Source: Nocardioides anomalus
GTDB lineage: Bacteria > Actinomycetota > Actinomycetes > Propionibacteriales > Nocardioidaceae
Direction of reading: 5' to 3'
NCBI RefSeq assembly: GCF_011046535.1
Contig: NZ_CP049257.1
Span: 310,001 to 374,000, forward strand
Length of the DNA: 64,000 bases
Shown here: positions 19,848 to 32,273 of the stretch, piece by piece
Layout: every line of letters begins with the position of its first letter
How positions within the stretch are numbered: position 1 is the first letter of the stretch
The notes under the pieces: model-generated
What the model was told of the DNA's origin: nothing
Database searches by the model: none
What the model saw: only the letters and a program-made list of their open reading frames with translations
Translations under genes and position numbers: made by a program

Positions 19848-20294
19848 TCAGGAGGCGAGGGCGGCGGCGAGCTTGCGCAGGGCGGGCTGGGCCTTGACCA
19901 GCAGCTCGAGGTCGGCGGGAGCGAGGGCGGCGAGGGTGTAGCGGAGATGGTGCACGGCCCGGGAGCGTCCGGCTGAGCGCACCTCGTCGCCGGCGGGGGT
20001 GTTGGCGTACCCCGGGCCTGCTGGATCGACCTCGGCGACGAGGTCGAGGCCGCCGAGCAGCTTGAGAGCGCGGCGGATGCGGGCGGTGGGGCGCTCGAGG
20101 TCTCGGGCCATGGCGGTGGGGGTGGTGCCCGGGTTCCTCGCGAGGTGCAGCAGCACGGACAGCTCGACCTCGCTGAGGCTCTCGCGGCCGCTGCGGCGCT
20201 CCATGTCGACGCGGACGGTCTGGCGCAGGCCGTCGAAGGCGACGCCGAGGGTGACCAGGTCGTCGAGGAGGTCGGTGTCCTGCTGGGGGGTCAT
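19848..20294 (-). CDS. MarR-like winged-helix protein
   Basis: 148 residues. The middle has a winged-helix pattern (SEVELSVLLHLARNPGTTPTAMARDLERPTARIRRALKLL). The ends are helical and Leu/Ala-rich. No partner promoter lies nearby, and the ATG overlaps the stop of the ROK gene by 4 nt (ATGA). The two are therefore co-translated, and the protein may assist or modulate the ROK regulator. The family assignment is tentative. Confidence 0.65.
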   Translation of the reverse strand: MTPQQDTDLLDDLVTLGVAFDGLRQTVRVDMERRSGRESLSEVELSVLLHLARNPGTTPTAMARDLERPTARIRRALKLLGGLDLVAEVDPAGPGYANTPAGDEVRSAGRSRAVHHLRYTLAALAPADLELLVKAQPALRKLAAALAS

Positions 20295-21442
20295 GCGGGC
20301 AGCGATGCGACGGCGAGGTGGACGGCCCCCACGAGCTCGGCGCGGCTGCCGAGCTCGGCGGGCAGCACCTCGAGGGCGGCGAACGTCGCGGGTTGGGCGT
20401 GGCGACGCACGGCCTGCTCGACGCCGTCGAAGAGGACGCCGCCGGCCTCGCCGAGCTCGCCGCCGATGACGAGGGCCGAGGGGTTGACCAGGTTGCAGAA
20501 CTCGGCGAGGACGGCCCCCAGGACCAGCCCGGCCTCGTTGAGGATGCGCTCGGAGACCGGGTCGGAGGGATGGGCCACCTCGAGCAGCCCCGGGTCGGTC
20601 TGCGGGTGGGTGTGGGCCAGCTGGTGGCGGATCGACTGCACGGAGACCACCGCCTCCAGGCAGCCACGGTTGCCACAGCGGCACAGCTCGGTGTGTCCGG
20701 CGAGCTGGGTGTGGCCGATCTCGCCGGCCAGGCCGGTGGCCCCGGTGTAGGGCTGGCCGTTGACGACCAGGGCGGCGCCGATGCCGTGCGAGGCCTTGAC
20801 GTAGAGGAAGTCGCGGTGGAAACGCCCGGCGCCGCGCGCGAGCTCGCCGTACGCGCCCAGGACTGCGTCGTTGGCGACCGCGACCGGTACGCCGAGCCGC
20901 TGCTGGAGCTCGGTGGCGGGGGCGAGTCCGACCCAGCTGGACAGGATCGTCGGCGACTGGACCAGCCCCGACTTGCGGTCCACCGGGCCGGGGATGCCGG
21001 CGGCCACGGCGGCCAGCTCGGTCGTGCCCTGCTCGGCCATCAGCTCCTGGAGCATCGCCGACGCGGTCTCGAGCGCCTCCTGCGCGTGCAGGTCGACGTC
21101 GAGCTCCACGCGGCGCTCGACGAGCTCGGTGCCGCGGGCGTCGGCCAGCGCCACGCAGACGTGGTTGTGGCCGAAGTCGATGCCGGCGACGGTGGATCTC
21201 GAGGGCTCGACGGTCAGGCGCATGGCCGGTCGGCCGCTGCCCGATCCCGGGCCCTTCTCGACCACCTCGGCCTCGGCGAGGCGGCCCGAAGCGAGCAGGC
21301 GACCCACCGCACTGTGGACCGTGCTGCGGGACAGACCGCTCATCTCGGCCAGCTCGGAGCGCGTGGCGGCCTGACCCGTGCGGACGAGGTGGTAGAGGTC
21401 CTCGCTCGTCCGGTCGCGCGGCGCCACCGTCTGGTCGACCAT
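20291..21442 (-). CDS. ROK-family regulator or sugar kinase-like protein
   Basis: 383 residues. An N-terminal helix-turn-helix (TRSELAEMSGLSRSTVHSAVGRLLASG) precedes a ROK domain. GIDFGHNHVCVAL is the phosphate-binding strand. The zinc-binding CRCGNRGCLE (about 250-260) and EIGHTQL are ROK signatures. The presence of the HTH points to a NagC/XylR-type sugar-responsive repressor. It is divergent from the GH3 glycosidase gene, so glycosidase control by a sugar ligand is likely. The shared gap of 321 nt holds the GH3 promoter and an inverted repeat. Confidence 0.88.
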   Translation of the reverse strand: MVDQTVAPRDRTSEDLYHLVRTGQAATRSELAEMSGLSRSTVHSAVGRLLASGRLAEAEVVEKGPGSGSGRPAMRLTVEPSRSTVAGIDFGHNHVCVALADARGTELVERRVELDVDLHAQEALETASAMLQELMAEQGTTELAAVAAGIPGPVDRKSGLVQSPTILSSWVGLAPATELQQRLGVPVAVANDAVLGAYGELARGAGRFHRDFLYVKASHGIGAALVVNGQPYTGATGLAGEIGHTQLAGHTELCRCGNRGCLEAVVSVQSIRHQLAHTHPQTDPGLLEVAHPSDPVSERILNEAGLVLGAVLAEFCNLVNPSALVIGGELGEAGGVLFDGVEQAVRRHAQPATFAALEVLPAELGSRAELVGAVHLAVASLPA

Positions 21443-21614
21443 GGCGCGACCCTATGGCGACGCCCGCCCACGACGCCAGGGCGGGACAATGGTTTTCTGT
21501 CGACGTGTCCTGGCGGGCCCTCCAGCCATCGTGCGACTCGGAGACGCCGGAATTGGTTGTTCCTCGCTCATTAATTTGTTTGACGGGCATTCATAAAAGC
21601 CGATGTGAGATTCC

Positions 21615-21659
21615 CTTTTCGACCTGTTGACAGCCGAAAAGACCGGCGCTTACTTTTCG
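21615..21659 (+). promoter_or_regulatory. GH3 gene promoter with inverted-repeat operator
   Basis: TTGACA at 21627-21632 is a perfect -35 box, and TACTTT about 18 nt later is a fair -10. CTTTTCG (21615-21621) and CGAAAAG (21635-21641) form a perfect 7-bp inverted repeat around the -35 box. A third CTTTTCG follows at 21653-21659. These copies would suit a repressor such as the adjacent ROK protein. The region is noticeably AT-richer than its surroundings. Nothing else is seen in 21443-21614. Confidence 0.55.
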
Positions 21660-21763
21660 TCGTGTTTCCAGCAGATGAACGGATTCCCCCAGCGGCCGCC
21701 TTTCCGGGATCTCCGGTCGCGCCCTTCTGGCGTCCTCGTCGACGCCGTGCAGAGAGGACGACA

Positions 21764-24700
21764 ATGCACACGTTCACGACCACCACGAGGGGGTCGGGTG
21801 CTCGCCGTGCGACAGCGTTGCTGGGCAGCGCTCTCCTCGTCGGGACCCTGGCCTGGGCCGGGTCCGGCACCCTCGCCGAGGCGGCGGTCAGCGGGGCGCC
21901 CGCTGCCGCGAGCGCGGACTCGCCGGCCATCGCGGCCGACGCGCCGTACACCAAGACCGTCTCCTGGCTGCTCTCCCAGCTGAGCGTCGCGGAGAAGATC
22001 ACCCTGGTCCGCAGCGGCACCGACCCGGACAACCACGGCCAGGCGGGCTACCTCGCCGGCGTGCCGCGGCTGGGCATCCCCGAGATCCGTCACGTCGACG
22101 CCATGGGCATCAACACCCGCAACGACACCACCGCCTTCCCGACCCGGCTCGGGCTGGCGTCGTCGTTCAACCGCGACGCCTACACCGAGCTCGGTGAGCA
22201 GGTCGGCAAGGAGGGCCTCGCGAGCGACGTCGACCTCGTCTACGGACCCCAGGTCGACATGGCCCGCTTCCCGTCGTGGTCGCGCAACCTCACGACCAAC
22301 GGCGAGGACGCCTACGTCTCGAGCGAGTTCTCCGCGACCGAGATCAAGGGCATCCAGAGCCAGGGCCTGCTCTCGCAGGTCAAGCACGTGTCGATGTACA
22401 ACGGCCAGAACCAGGCCGTGCCGTCGCTGGTGAGCTCGCAGGCTGCGCACGAGGTCTACCTCGCCCCCGCGCAGTCGGCGATCGAGGACGGCGGCGTCTC
22501 CTCGGTGATGTGCTCCTACGCGACGTTCCAGATCGTCGGCGAGCAGAGCAAGCCGGACTACGCCTGCTCCAACTCCAACCTCAACAACCAGATCGTCAAG
22601 ACCGAGTTCGGGCTCAAGGGGTTCATCACCTCCGACTACGGCGGCAGCAAGGCCACCTCGGACCTGCTGGCCGGCATGGACAACGAGTTCTCCACGCAGA
22701 ACTTCACCGCGGCCAAGCTGACGCCGCTCGTGGACACCACCTCGTCGAGCTACGACCCGGCGTACGCCGCGCGGCTGGACGACGCGGTCGCCCGCATGGT
22801 CTACGAGTACGAGCGGTTCGGCCTGCTGGACAACAGCAAGATCCCCGCGGCCTACCAGTCGAGCGTCCCGCAGCACGGTGACGTCTCCTCGACCGACAAC
22901 AGCACGCACATCGACAAGCAGGCCGGCATCGCGCTCTCGCTCAAGCTCGCGGAGCAGTCGGGCGTCCTGCTCAAGAACGACGCGAACGCGCTCCCGCTGT
23001 CCACGTCCGGCACCGTCGCCGTCGTCGGCCCCACCGCGACGCTGATGCCCAGCAGCCCCGGTGGCGAGCGCTCCCGCGGCTTCGGGGACCGCAACACCAT
23101 CACCCCACTGAAGGCGATCCAGACTGCGATCGGGACCGCCAAGGTCACGTCGGCGCCCGGCGTCGACTGGATCGGCACCACGGTCCCGGCCGCCAACCTG
23201 TTCACGACCAACGACGTCACCGGCCCGCAGGGGCTGACCCTGACCGGTACCGACGCCAGCAACAACCCGATCACGCCCACGGTCGTGACCACGGTGGACG
23301 GCAACCAGACCAACCTGGCCAAGGGCGGGACCTACACCTGGACCGGCTACCTCAACGTCACGACCGCTGACAACTACCAGCTGCTGCTCCAGCGGCCCTA
23401 CGGCTCGGACTCCGGCATCCCGACCCAGTTCAACGGCGGCGTCGCCCCCGAGGGTCGCGGCGGCGGGGCGGCGTCGAGCATGACGCTGAGCGTCGACGGC
23501 GCGCAGCAGACGATCGCCAACCCGGGCAGCAACATCCTCCCGAACGACTTCCCGGACGCCAAGCGGGCCTCGAACGGCCAGTACCTCGGCAAGGACAACC
23601 AGGGCATCGCCCTGGACCTGACCCCGGGGCTGCACCAGATCTCGTTCACCTACAAGCCGCAGCTCACCACGGCCCAGACCCCGACGATGCGCTTCGCCTG
23701 GGCCCCGCTCAACGCCAACACCACCAAGTCGGTGCAGGCGGCGCAGAGCGCCGACAACACCGTCATCTTCGTCGACGACTCGGGCGCCGGTACGGCGGAG
23801 GGCGGCGGCGACAACTCGTCCACCACCGCCTCGCTCAAGGCACTCAGCGCCAAGCAGGCGAACCTGGTCAACACCGTCGCCGACGCGGCGCACGCGGCCG
23901 GGCACAAGGTCACCGTGGTCGTGAACTCCGGTGGCGCCATCGCGATGCCGTGGGCCAGCAAGGCCGACGCCATCTTGGAGATGTGGTACCCGGGTCAGGA
24001 GGGAGGGACGGCGACCGCCAACCTCCTGTACGGCACGACCGACCCCTCGGGTCGCCTGCCGATGACCTTCCCGAAGGACAACGACTCGACCCCGTTCAGC
24101 GGCAAGCCCGAGCGCAGTGCGGGGACCACCGCTGCTGACGAGACCACCCCGTCGATCAAGTGGACCGACGGCGTGGACGTGGGCTACCGCTGGTACACCG
24201 ACCCGACCGCCAACACGAGCGGATTCACGCCGCTCTTCGCGTTCGGCCACGGCCTGTCGTACACCACGTTCGACTACTCCGGCCTCGCGGTGAAGCCGGC
24301 GGCCGACGGTGGGCTCGACGTCACGTTCACGGTCAAGAACACCGGCACCCGGGCCGGCGGCACCGCACCGCAGATCTACCTGGGGAAGTCGCCGGACCTG
24401 GCGGCGCCGGTGGCCGACAACCACGGCATCGTGACGTCGGGGTTCCAGCAGTCGGCGCAGAAGCTGGTCCAGTTCGACCATGTCGACCTGGCCGCCGGCG
24501 CGTCGAAGACGGAGACGCTGCACGTCGACGTCCAGCAGCTGTCGGCGTGGGACGGCCCGGCGCAGAAGTGGGTCGTCGGCACCGGCGCCCGCACGGTGAG
24601 CCTGGCGGCGGCCTCGGACGACATCAAGCAGTCCGTCACCACCACCGTGCGCACCGACCTGGCGGCCCCGGCGGTCACCTCGCAGCCGCAGGCTGACGTG

Positions 24701-25225
24701 ACCACCACGGTCGGCGGCGTGGTCACGCTGAGCGCGGCGGCCACGGGCACCCCCGCCCCGACGGTGCGCTGGCAGCGCTCCGCCGACGGGGCCTCGTGGA
24801 GCGACGTGCCGGGTGCGGTGGCGACCAGCTACCAGTTCACCGCGACGGCGGCCGACAACGGTGCGCAGTACCGCGCGGTGTTCACCAACGACCTGGGCTC
24901 GGTCACCACGACCGCGACCAAGGTCCACGTCACCCGACCGGCCCTCAGTGCGCCGAGCATCAAGGAGGGCAAGCTCAAGCACCACGGCCGCTCCTACACC
25001 CTGAAGTGGAGCGCGGCGACGCCGGCGAGCTCGCTCGGTGGCTACCAGGTGCTCGACGGCTCCAAGGTGATCGCGACGGTCGGGTCCGACCAGACCCAGG
25101 TGAAGGTCAAGCTGTCCAAGGGCAAGCACAAGCTCGCCGTCCGGGCGGTCGCGGTCGACGCCCTCGTCCAGGGCGGTGACGTCACCTCCGCCACGGTCAC
25201 GGTGAAGGTCGGCAAGAAGAAGTAG
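21764..25225 (+). CDS. Secreted glycoside hydrolase family 3 protein with PA14 and Ig-like domains
   Basis: 1153 residues. A signal peptide (about 1-38, LLGSALLVGTLAWAGSGTLAEAA) opens it. The GH3 catalytic domain follows, with the nucleophile D291 in GFITSDYGG and substrate-binding residues in EIRHVDAMG. A PA14-like insert (about 530-640, YTWTGYLNVTTADNYQLLL) interrupts the C-terminal GH3 domain, which carries FGHGLSYTTFDYSGL and a fibronectin-like tail. An Ig-like domain (about 970-1060) and a lysine-rich end (VKVGKKK) complete it. It would cleave beta-glucosides or beta-xylosides outside the cell. The start at 21764 has AGAGAGGACG upstream. Confidence 0.92.
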   Translation: MHTFTTTTRGSGARRATALLGSALLVGTLAWAGSGTLAEAAVSGAPAAASADSPAIAADAPYTKTVSWLLSQLSVAEKITLVRSGTDPDNHGQAGYLAGVPRLGIPEIRHVDAMGINTRNDTTAFPTRLGLASSFNRDAYTELGEQVGKEGLASDVDLVYGPQVDMARFPSWSRNLTTNGEDAYVSSEFSATEIKGIQSQGLLSQVKHVSMYNGQNQAVPSLVSSQAAHEVYLAPAQSAIEDGGVSSVMCSYATFQIVGEQSKPDYACSNSNLNNQIVKTEFGLKGFITSDYGGSKATSDLLAGMDNEFSTQNFTAAKLTPLVDTTSSSYDPAYAARLDDAVARMVYEYERFGLLDNSKIPAAYQSSVPQHGDVSSTDNSTHIDKQAGIALSLKLAEQSGVLLKNDANALPLSTSGTVAVVGPTATLMPSSPGGERSRGFGDRNTITPLKAIQTAIGTAKVTSAPGVDWIGTTVPAANLFTTNDVTGPQGLTLTGTDASNNPITPTVVTTVDGNQTNLAKGGTYTWTGYLNVTTADNYQLLLQRPYGSDSGIPTQFNGGVAPEGRGGGAASSMTLSVDGAQQTIANPGSNILPNDFPDAKRASNGQYLGKDNQGIALDLTPGLHQISFTYKPQLTTAQTPTMRFAWAPLNANTTKSVQAAQSADNTVIFVDDSGAGTAEGGGDNSSTTASLKALSAKQANLVNTVADAAHAAGHKVTVVVNSGGAIAMPWASKADAILEMWYPGQEGGTATANLLYGTTDPSGRLPMTFPKDNDSTPFSGKPERSAGTTAADETTPSIKWTDGVDVGYRWYTDPTANTSGFTPLFAFGHGLSYTTFDYSGLAVKPAADGGLDVTFTVKNTGTRAGGTAPQIYLGKSPDLAAPVADNHGIVTSGFQQSAQKLVQFDHVDLAAGASKTETLHVDVQQLSAWDGPAQKWVVGTGARTVSLAAASDDIKQSVTTTVRTDLAAPAVTSQPQADVTTTVGGVVTLSAAATGTPAPTVRWQRSADGASWSDVPGAVATSYQFTATAADNGAQYRAVFTNDLGSVTTTATKVHVTRPALSAPSIKEGKLKHHGRSYTLKWSAATPASSLGGYQVLDGSKVIATVGSDQTQVKVKLSKGKHKLAVRAVAVDALVQGGDVTSATVTVKVGKKK

Positions 25226-25260
25226 CACCGCTGGCCCGAGCCCCGGCTCGCCAGCCTGCG

Positions 25261-25294
25261 TGAGCCCCTGTCCGGTACGCCGGGCAGGGGCTCA
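25261..25294 (+). terminator. Terminator after the GH3 gene
   Basis: A 15-bp stem, TGAGCCCCTGTCCGG with CCGGGCAGGGGCTCA (one G-T pair), has a 4-nt loop and lies 36 nt past the GH3 stop. It isolates the glycosidase from the chaperone operon. The rest of the gap up to 25476 shows no HspR-type HAIR site, no CIRCE element and no clear -35/-10 pair that I could pick. Confidence 0.75.
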
Positions 25295-25476
25295 CCTGTG
25301 CTCGGTGGACGCGTGTCCTCTACGGGCTGCCGGGTGCCCGCCGTGCTCACGGCGTGTCCGCCCTCGATGACGGGACGGACCCGCCCCGCAGCACCCGTTC
25401 ACGGGATGCCGGTGATCGTCTGCGCGCGGAGCATGGCACTGGTCAGTCGTCAGCCGTCCGGCGGTGTGGAGGGGTC

Positions 25477-27372
25477 ATGGGCAGAGCAGTAGGCATCGAC
25501 CTGGGAACGACGAACTCGGTGATCGCGGCGATGGAGGGCGGTCAGCCCCAGGTCGTCCCCAATGCGGAGGGCAACCGCACGACGCCGTCCGTGGTCGCCT
25601 TCCTGGAGAACGGCGAGCGACTGGTCGGTCAGATGGCGCGACGCCAGGCGATCCTGAACCCGAAGGGCACGATCTACTCCGCGAAGCGCTTCATCGGCCA
25701 CAGGTACGACGAGGTCGGCAGCGAGCTGACCGCCGTCTCGTTCGACGTGGTCCCGGGGCCGGACGGTGCGGCGCGCTTCCAGATCAACGGCAAGCTCTAC
25801 GCTCCGGAGGAGATCTCGGCGCAGGTGCTCCGGAAGCTGGTCGACGACGCCGGGAAGTTCCTCGGTGAGCGCGTCACCGAGGCCGTCATCACCGTCCCAG
25901 CGCACTTCAACGACGCCCAGCGACAGGCCACCAAGGACGCGGGGAGGATCGCGGGACTGGACGTCCTGCGCATCATCAACGAGCCCACGGCGGCCGCCCT
26001 CGCCTACGGGATGGACAAGCTCGAGAACGAGACCGTGCTGGTCTTCGACCTCGGCGGCGGCACGTTCGACGTGAGCATCCTGACGGTCGGGGACGGCGTG
26101 GTCGAGGTCCGGTCGACGGCCGGCGACACGCACCTGGGTGGGGACGACTTCGACCGGCGCATCGTCGACCACCTGGCCGAGGACTTCAAGAAGTCCAACG
26201 GCATCGACCTGCGTGACGACTCCCAGGCGCTGCAGCGTCTGTTCGAGGCCGCGGAGAAGGACAAGGTGGAGCTCTCGGCCGTCACCCAGACCGCTGTCAA
26301 CCTGCCCTTCGTCACCGCCGACGCCTCCGGGCCCCAGCACCTCAACGTCAACCTGATGCGCTCGACGTTCGAGCAGCTCACCGCCGACCTCGTCGAGCGC
26401 TGTCTCGGCCCGGTCCGACAGGCGCTGGAGGACGCCAAGGTCACCGCCGACGACATCGACGAGGTCATCCTCGTGGGTGGTTCGACCCGGATTCCCGCAG
26501 TGCAGGCGCTGGTACGCCGTCTGACCGGCGGCAAGGACCCCAACATGACGGTCAACCCCGACGAGGTCGTCGCCATCGGTGCGGCCGTCCAGGCGGCGAT
26601 CATCAAGGGCGACATCAAGGACGTACTGCTCCTCGACGTCACGCCCCTGTCGCTGGGGCTCGAGACCATGGGTGGGGTGATGACCAAGGTCATCGAGCGC
26701 AACACCACCATCCCGGCTCGGCGGACCGAGGTCTTCAGCACCGCCGAGGACGACCAGTCCGCCGTCGACGTCGTCGTCCTCCAGGGTGAGCGGGAGAGAG
26801 CAGCGGACAACCGCGTGCTGGCCCGGTTCCGGCTCGAGGACATCCGGCCCGCACCCCGCGGGACGCCCCAGATCGAGGTCACCTTCGACATCGACGCCAA
26901 CGGCATCCTGCACGTCTCGGCGCGCGACGAGGACACCGGCGCCGAGCAGCAGGTGACCATCAGCGAGACCTCCACGCTCAGCCCGGAGGAGGTCGACCGG
27001 ATGGTCAAGGACGCCGAGTCCCACCGCGGTGAGGACGCCGCCCTGCGCGAGCGGGTCGACGCACGCAACGACCTCGACTCCGTGGCCTACCAGGTGCGCA
27101 AGGCCCTCGAGGGCGCCGGCGCATCGGTGCCGGAGCACGACCGCGCCCGTGCCGAGATGCTGGTCGAGGAGGCCAGGCAGGCCATCGAGAGCGACCAGCC
27201 CGTCGACCGGCTCCGCGCCCTGACCGGGGAGCTGCACCAGCTGAGCCAGGCGCTGAACTCCGCGTCGCGAGGCGGTGGGGGACCCGCGGCCGGCGCGGCG
27301 AGCTCCCCGGGTGACCCCGCGAGTGACAGTGACGACGAGGACGTCATCGACGCCGAGTTCACGGCGCACTGA
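25477..27372 (+). CDS. dnaK: Hsp70 chaperone DnaK
   Basis: 631 residues, full length. The ATPase motifs are [19 protein letters not shown] and LVGGSTRIP. The substrate-binding domain (about 385-600) and an acidic end (DEDVIDAEF) follow, the latter standing in for the usual EEVD-like tail. DnaK holds unfolded peptides in an ATP-dependent cycle with DnaJ and GrpE. This is probably an additional copy, because it comes with ClpB and redox genes instead of the usual hspR. Whether the genome has another dnaK cannot be seen here. Confidence 0.97.
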   Translation: MGRAVGIDLGTTNSVIAAMEGGQPQVVPNAEGNRTTPSVVAFLENGERLVGQMARRQAILNPKGTIYSAKRFIGHRYDEVGSELTAVSFDVVPGPDGAARFQINGKLYAPEEISAQVLRKLVDDAGKFLGERVTEAVITVPAHFNDAQRQATKDAGRIAGLDVLRIINEPTAAALAYGMDKLENETVLVFDLGGGTFDVSILTVGDGVVEVRSTAGDTHLGGDDFDRRIVDHLAEDFKKSNGIDLRDDSQALQRLFEAAEKDKVELSAVTQTAVNLPFVTADASGPQHLNVNLMRSTFEQLTADLVERCLGPVRQALEDAKVTADDIDEVILVGGSTRIPAVQALVRRLTGGKDPNMTVNPDEVVAIGAAVQAAIIKGDIKDVLLLDVTPLSLGLETMGGVMTKVIERNTTIPARRTEVFSTAEDDQSAVDVVVLQGERERAADNRVLARFRLEDIRPAPRGTPQIEVTFDIDANGILHVSARDEDTGAEQQVTISETSTLSPEEVDRMVKDAESHRGEDAALRERVDARNDLDSVAYQVRKALEGAGASVPEHDRARAEMLVEEARQAIESDQPVDRLRALTGELHQLSQALNSASRGGGGPAAGAASSPGDPASDSDDEDVIDAEFTAH

Positions 27373-27377
27373 CGGCC

Positions 27378-27896
27378 GTGGCCGACCTTGACGCACCGAC
27401 ATCCGAGACCACGGGGAACGTGACCCCGGAGCACGGAGACGGCGACGTCGAGCGCTTCGACCCAGCGCAGCGGGTCGCGGAGCTCGAGGACGCGTGGCGG
27501 CGTACGGCGGCCGAGCTGGAGAACGTCCGCAAGCGCTGCGCGCGCGACCTGGTCCGCGGCCGTGAACAAGAGCGGGCGGCCGTGGCGAGCCGGTGGCTAC
27601 CCGTTCTGGACAACCTCGAGCGGGCGCTCGAGCACGCCTCGTCCGAAGACGACTCCGTGGTCGAGGGCGTCCGGGCGGTGCTCGACCAGGCAGTGGGCGT
27701 CCTGGCCGATCTCGGATACCCGCGTCGCGACGACCACGGCCGGGCCTTCGACCCGGCCGTGCACGAGGCGGTCAGCACCGTGTCCGGTGAGGGGTTGGTG
27801 CCGGGCACGGTGGCCCAGGTCGTGCGTCCCGGCTACGGCCCCGACGACGACCTGCTGCGGCCGGCCGCTGTCGTGGTGGCCACCAGGGCGAGCTGA
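27378..27896 (+). CDS. grpE: Nucleotide exchange factor GrpE
   Basis: 172 residues. The N-terminal coiled-coil segment (about 30-75, AELEDAWRRTAAELENVRKR) and the beta-domain part (DPAVHEAVSTV and VAQVVRPGYGPDDDLLRPAAV) are those of GrpE. It releases ADP from DnaK and so resets the cycle. It starts 5 nt after dnaK and its stop overlaps the J-protein start (TGATG). The match to GrpE is clear, although it is shorter at the N-terminus than some. Confidence 0.92.
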   Translation: MADLDAPTSETTGNVTPEHGDGDVERFDPAQRVAELEDAWRRTAAELENVRKRCARDLVRGREQERAAVASRWLPVLDNLERALEHASSEDDSVVEGVRAVLDQAVGVLADLGYPRRDDHGRAFDPAVHEAVSTVSGEGLVPGTVAQVVRPGYGPDDDLLRPAAVVVATRAS

Positions 27897-28879
27897 TGGC
27901 TCGCGACTTCTACGAGGTGCTCGACGTGCCCCGCGGTGCCGACCCTGCCGACATCCAGCGGGCCTACCGCAGGCTCGCGCGCCAGAACCACCCCGACGTC
28001 AACAAGCAGACCGGTGCCGAGGAGCGGTTCAAGGACATCGCGGAGGCCTACGACGTGCTGTCGGATCCCGAGCTCCGCCGCCGCTACGACGCCTTCGGCG
28101 CGGACTTCCGACGGGTCCCTCCCGACACGGATCCGGCGAACTGGCGCCAGGCCCGGACGTACGCCGGAGCGGGTGCCTCCGCCGGGCGGGGCGGCCGCTG
28201 GTCGCCGGGGCCCGGCCCGTCGGGTGGCTTCGGAGCAGGTGACGTCGGCGACGACGTCGACCTCGAGGACCTGCTCGGGGGCATCTTCGGCGGCCGTCGG
28301 CCGGGCGGCCGGGGCTGGGCCGGCTGGGGACCGGGCCCGGTACCGGGATCCGACCACGAGGCCGAGGTGGAGGTGAGCGTCGAGGAGGCCTACCACGGCA
28401 CCGAGCGCAGCCTGACCATCAGCGGCCCCGACGGCCCGAGGACCCTGGACGTCACCATCCCGGCGGGCGTCGTCGACGGGCAGCGGATCCGGTTGCGCGG
28501 GCAGGGCGGTCAGGGCAGCGGTTCGGCGGGGGCCGGAGACCTCTACCTGGTGGTCCGGATCAGCGACCACCCGCGTTACCGGGTCGAGGGCCGCGACCTG
28601 CACGTCCTCCTGCCGGTGGCCCCGTGGGAGGCAGCGCTGGGGGGCTCGGTCTCGGTCGACACGCCCGGCGGCCCCGCCATGGTGAAGGTCCCGGCCGGCT
28701 CGTCCAGCCACCGGCGGTTGCGGCTCCAGGGCCGGGGGCTCCCCAACCGTCGCGGCGAGCCCGGAAGCCTCTACGCCGAGCTCCAGGTCCGCATGCCCAC
28801 GGCTCTCGCCGCCGACGAGGCCCGGCTCTTCGAAGAGCTCGCGCGAGTGTCGGGCTTCGACGCGAGGAGCGGACGGTGA
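27896..28879 (+). CDS. cbpA: J-domain protein of the CbpA type
   Basis: 327 residues. The J domain (1-70) has the HPD motif in RLARQNHPDVNK and ends FKDIAEAYDVLSDPELRRRYDAFG. A Gly-rich linker (about 75-150) follows, with no CxxCxGxG zinc fingers. Two C-terminal beta-domains for clients come last (about 170-310). Lacking the zinc-finger region makes it a class B J protein (CbpA/DnaJB-like) and not DnaJ proper. It delivers clients to DnaK. The following gene encodes a CbpM-like modulator, which supports the name. Confidence 0.92.
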   Translation: MARDFYEVLDVPRGADPADIQRAYRRLARQNHPDVNKQTGAEERFKDIAEAYDVLSDPELRRRYDAFGADFRRVPPDTDPANWRQARTYAGAGASAGRGGRWSPGPGPSGGFGAGDVGDDVDLEDLLGGIFGGRRPGGRGWAGWGPGPVPGSDHEAEVEVSVEEAYHGTERSLTISGPDGPRTLDVTIPAGVVDGQRIRLRGQGGQGSGSAGAGDLYLVVRISDHPRYRVEGRDLHVLLPVAPWEAALGGSVSVDTPGGPAMVKVPAGSSSHRRLRLQGRGLPNRRGEPGSLYAELQVRMPTALAADEARLFEELARVSGFDARSGR

Positions 28880-29186
28880 CCGCGGTCACGCGGTTCGCGA
28901 TCACCCGCCCCTACCGGCTCAGCCTCGCCAGCTATGCCCAGGTCACCGGTCTGCACCCTGAGCTGGTGCGCCGCCTGGTCGCTCTGGGCCTGCTGGACGT
29001 CACCCGCGACGCGCAGGGGCGCTGGTGGTTCGACCCCTCGCAGGTGAGGGAGATGGCCAGGATCCAGCGACTGCGGACGAGCCTGAACCTGGGCTACGGC
29101 GCCATCGGGCTGGTCGTCGAGCTGCTCGACCGGATCACAGCGCTGGAGAAGACCCAACAGCGACGGTCACGACGAGGAGGCGCCCC

Positions 29187-29196
<10 letters not shown>
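28876..29196 (+). CDS. cbpM: CbpM-like chaperone modulator
   Basis: 106 residues from GTG 28876, overlapping the cbpA stop. The fold is MerR_2-like: YAQVTGLHPELVRRLVALGLLD, WWFDPSQVREMARIQRLRTSLNLG and a C-terminal helix LVVELLDRITALEKTQQ. In Escherichia coli CbpM binds the J domain of CbpA and blocks its stimulation of DnaK. It has no clear HspR-like DNA-binding surface, but a DNA-binding role cannot be excluded. Its stop overlaps the ATG inside clpB (ATGA). Confidence 0.75.
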
Positions 29197-31820
<2,624 letters not shown>

Positions 31821-31824
<4 letters not shown>

Positions 31825-32273
31825 GTGCGACCACGCACAGGTCGTCCAAGGTCACCTGCGGCAACTGTGGAGCCACGAACCGCCTGCCGGCCGCCTCCGC
31901 CGGCGTTCCCCGGTGCGGGAGGTGCAGCACTCCACTGCCCTGGGTGGTCGACGCCGGCGACGGGGAGTTCGGAGCCGTCGTCGACGAGGCGAGCCTGCCC
32001 GTCCTGGTCGACGTGTGGGCGCCGTGGTGCGGGCCGTGCCGAATGGTGAGCCCGGTCCTGGAGAGGCTCGCCGGGGAGCTGGCCGGGGACCTCAAGCTGG
32101 TCAAGGTCAACGCCGACGACAACCCCGAGGTGAGCCGGCGCTTCGAGGTCCAGTCGATCCCGACGCTGGTCCTCCTCGACCACGCCCAGGTCGTCGACAA
32201 GCAGATCGGCGCCCTTCCCGAGCACCGGTTGCGCTCGTGGGTCGAGTCCAGCCTCGCGAGGCGGGAGCGGTGA
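31821..32273 (+). CDS. trxC: Zinc-ribbon thioredoxin (TrxC/Trx2 type)
   Basis: 150 residues. Two CxxC pairs (C13-C16, C32-C35) form an N-terminal zinc ribbon. The thioredoxin fold follows, with the active site WCGPC (69-73), then [21 protein letters not shown], where the cis-proline loop is IPT. This layout is that of E. coli thioredoxin 2, an oxidative-stress enzyme. It overlaps the clpB stop by 4 nt (ATGA), tying it firmly to the chaperone operon. It would keep client or partner thiols reduced. Confidence 0.93.

Noticed and set aside
21650..25228. 1192-residue minus-strand frame opposite the GH3 gene
   Set aside because: It has no recognisable domain and mirrors the third-position GC bias of a clear glycosidase.
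25226..25476. HspR (HAIR) or CIRCE operator before dnaK
   Set aside because: I searched by eye for CTTGAGT-N7-ACTCAAG and TTAGCACTC-N9-GAGTGCTAA and found neither.
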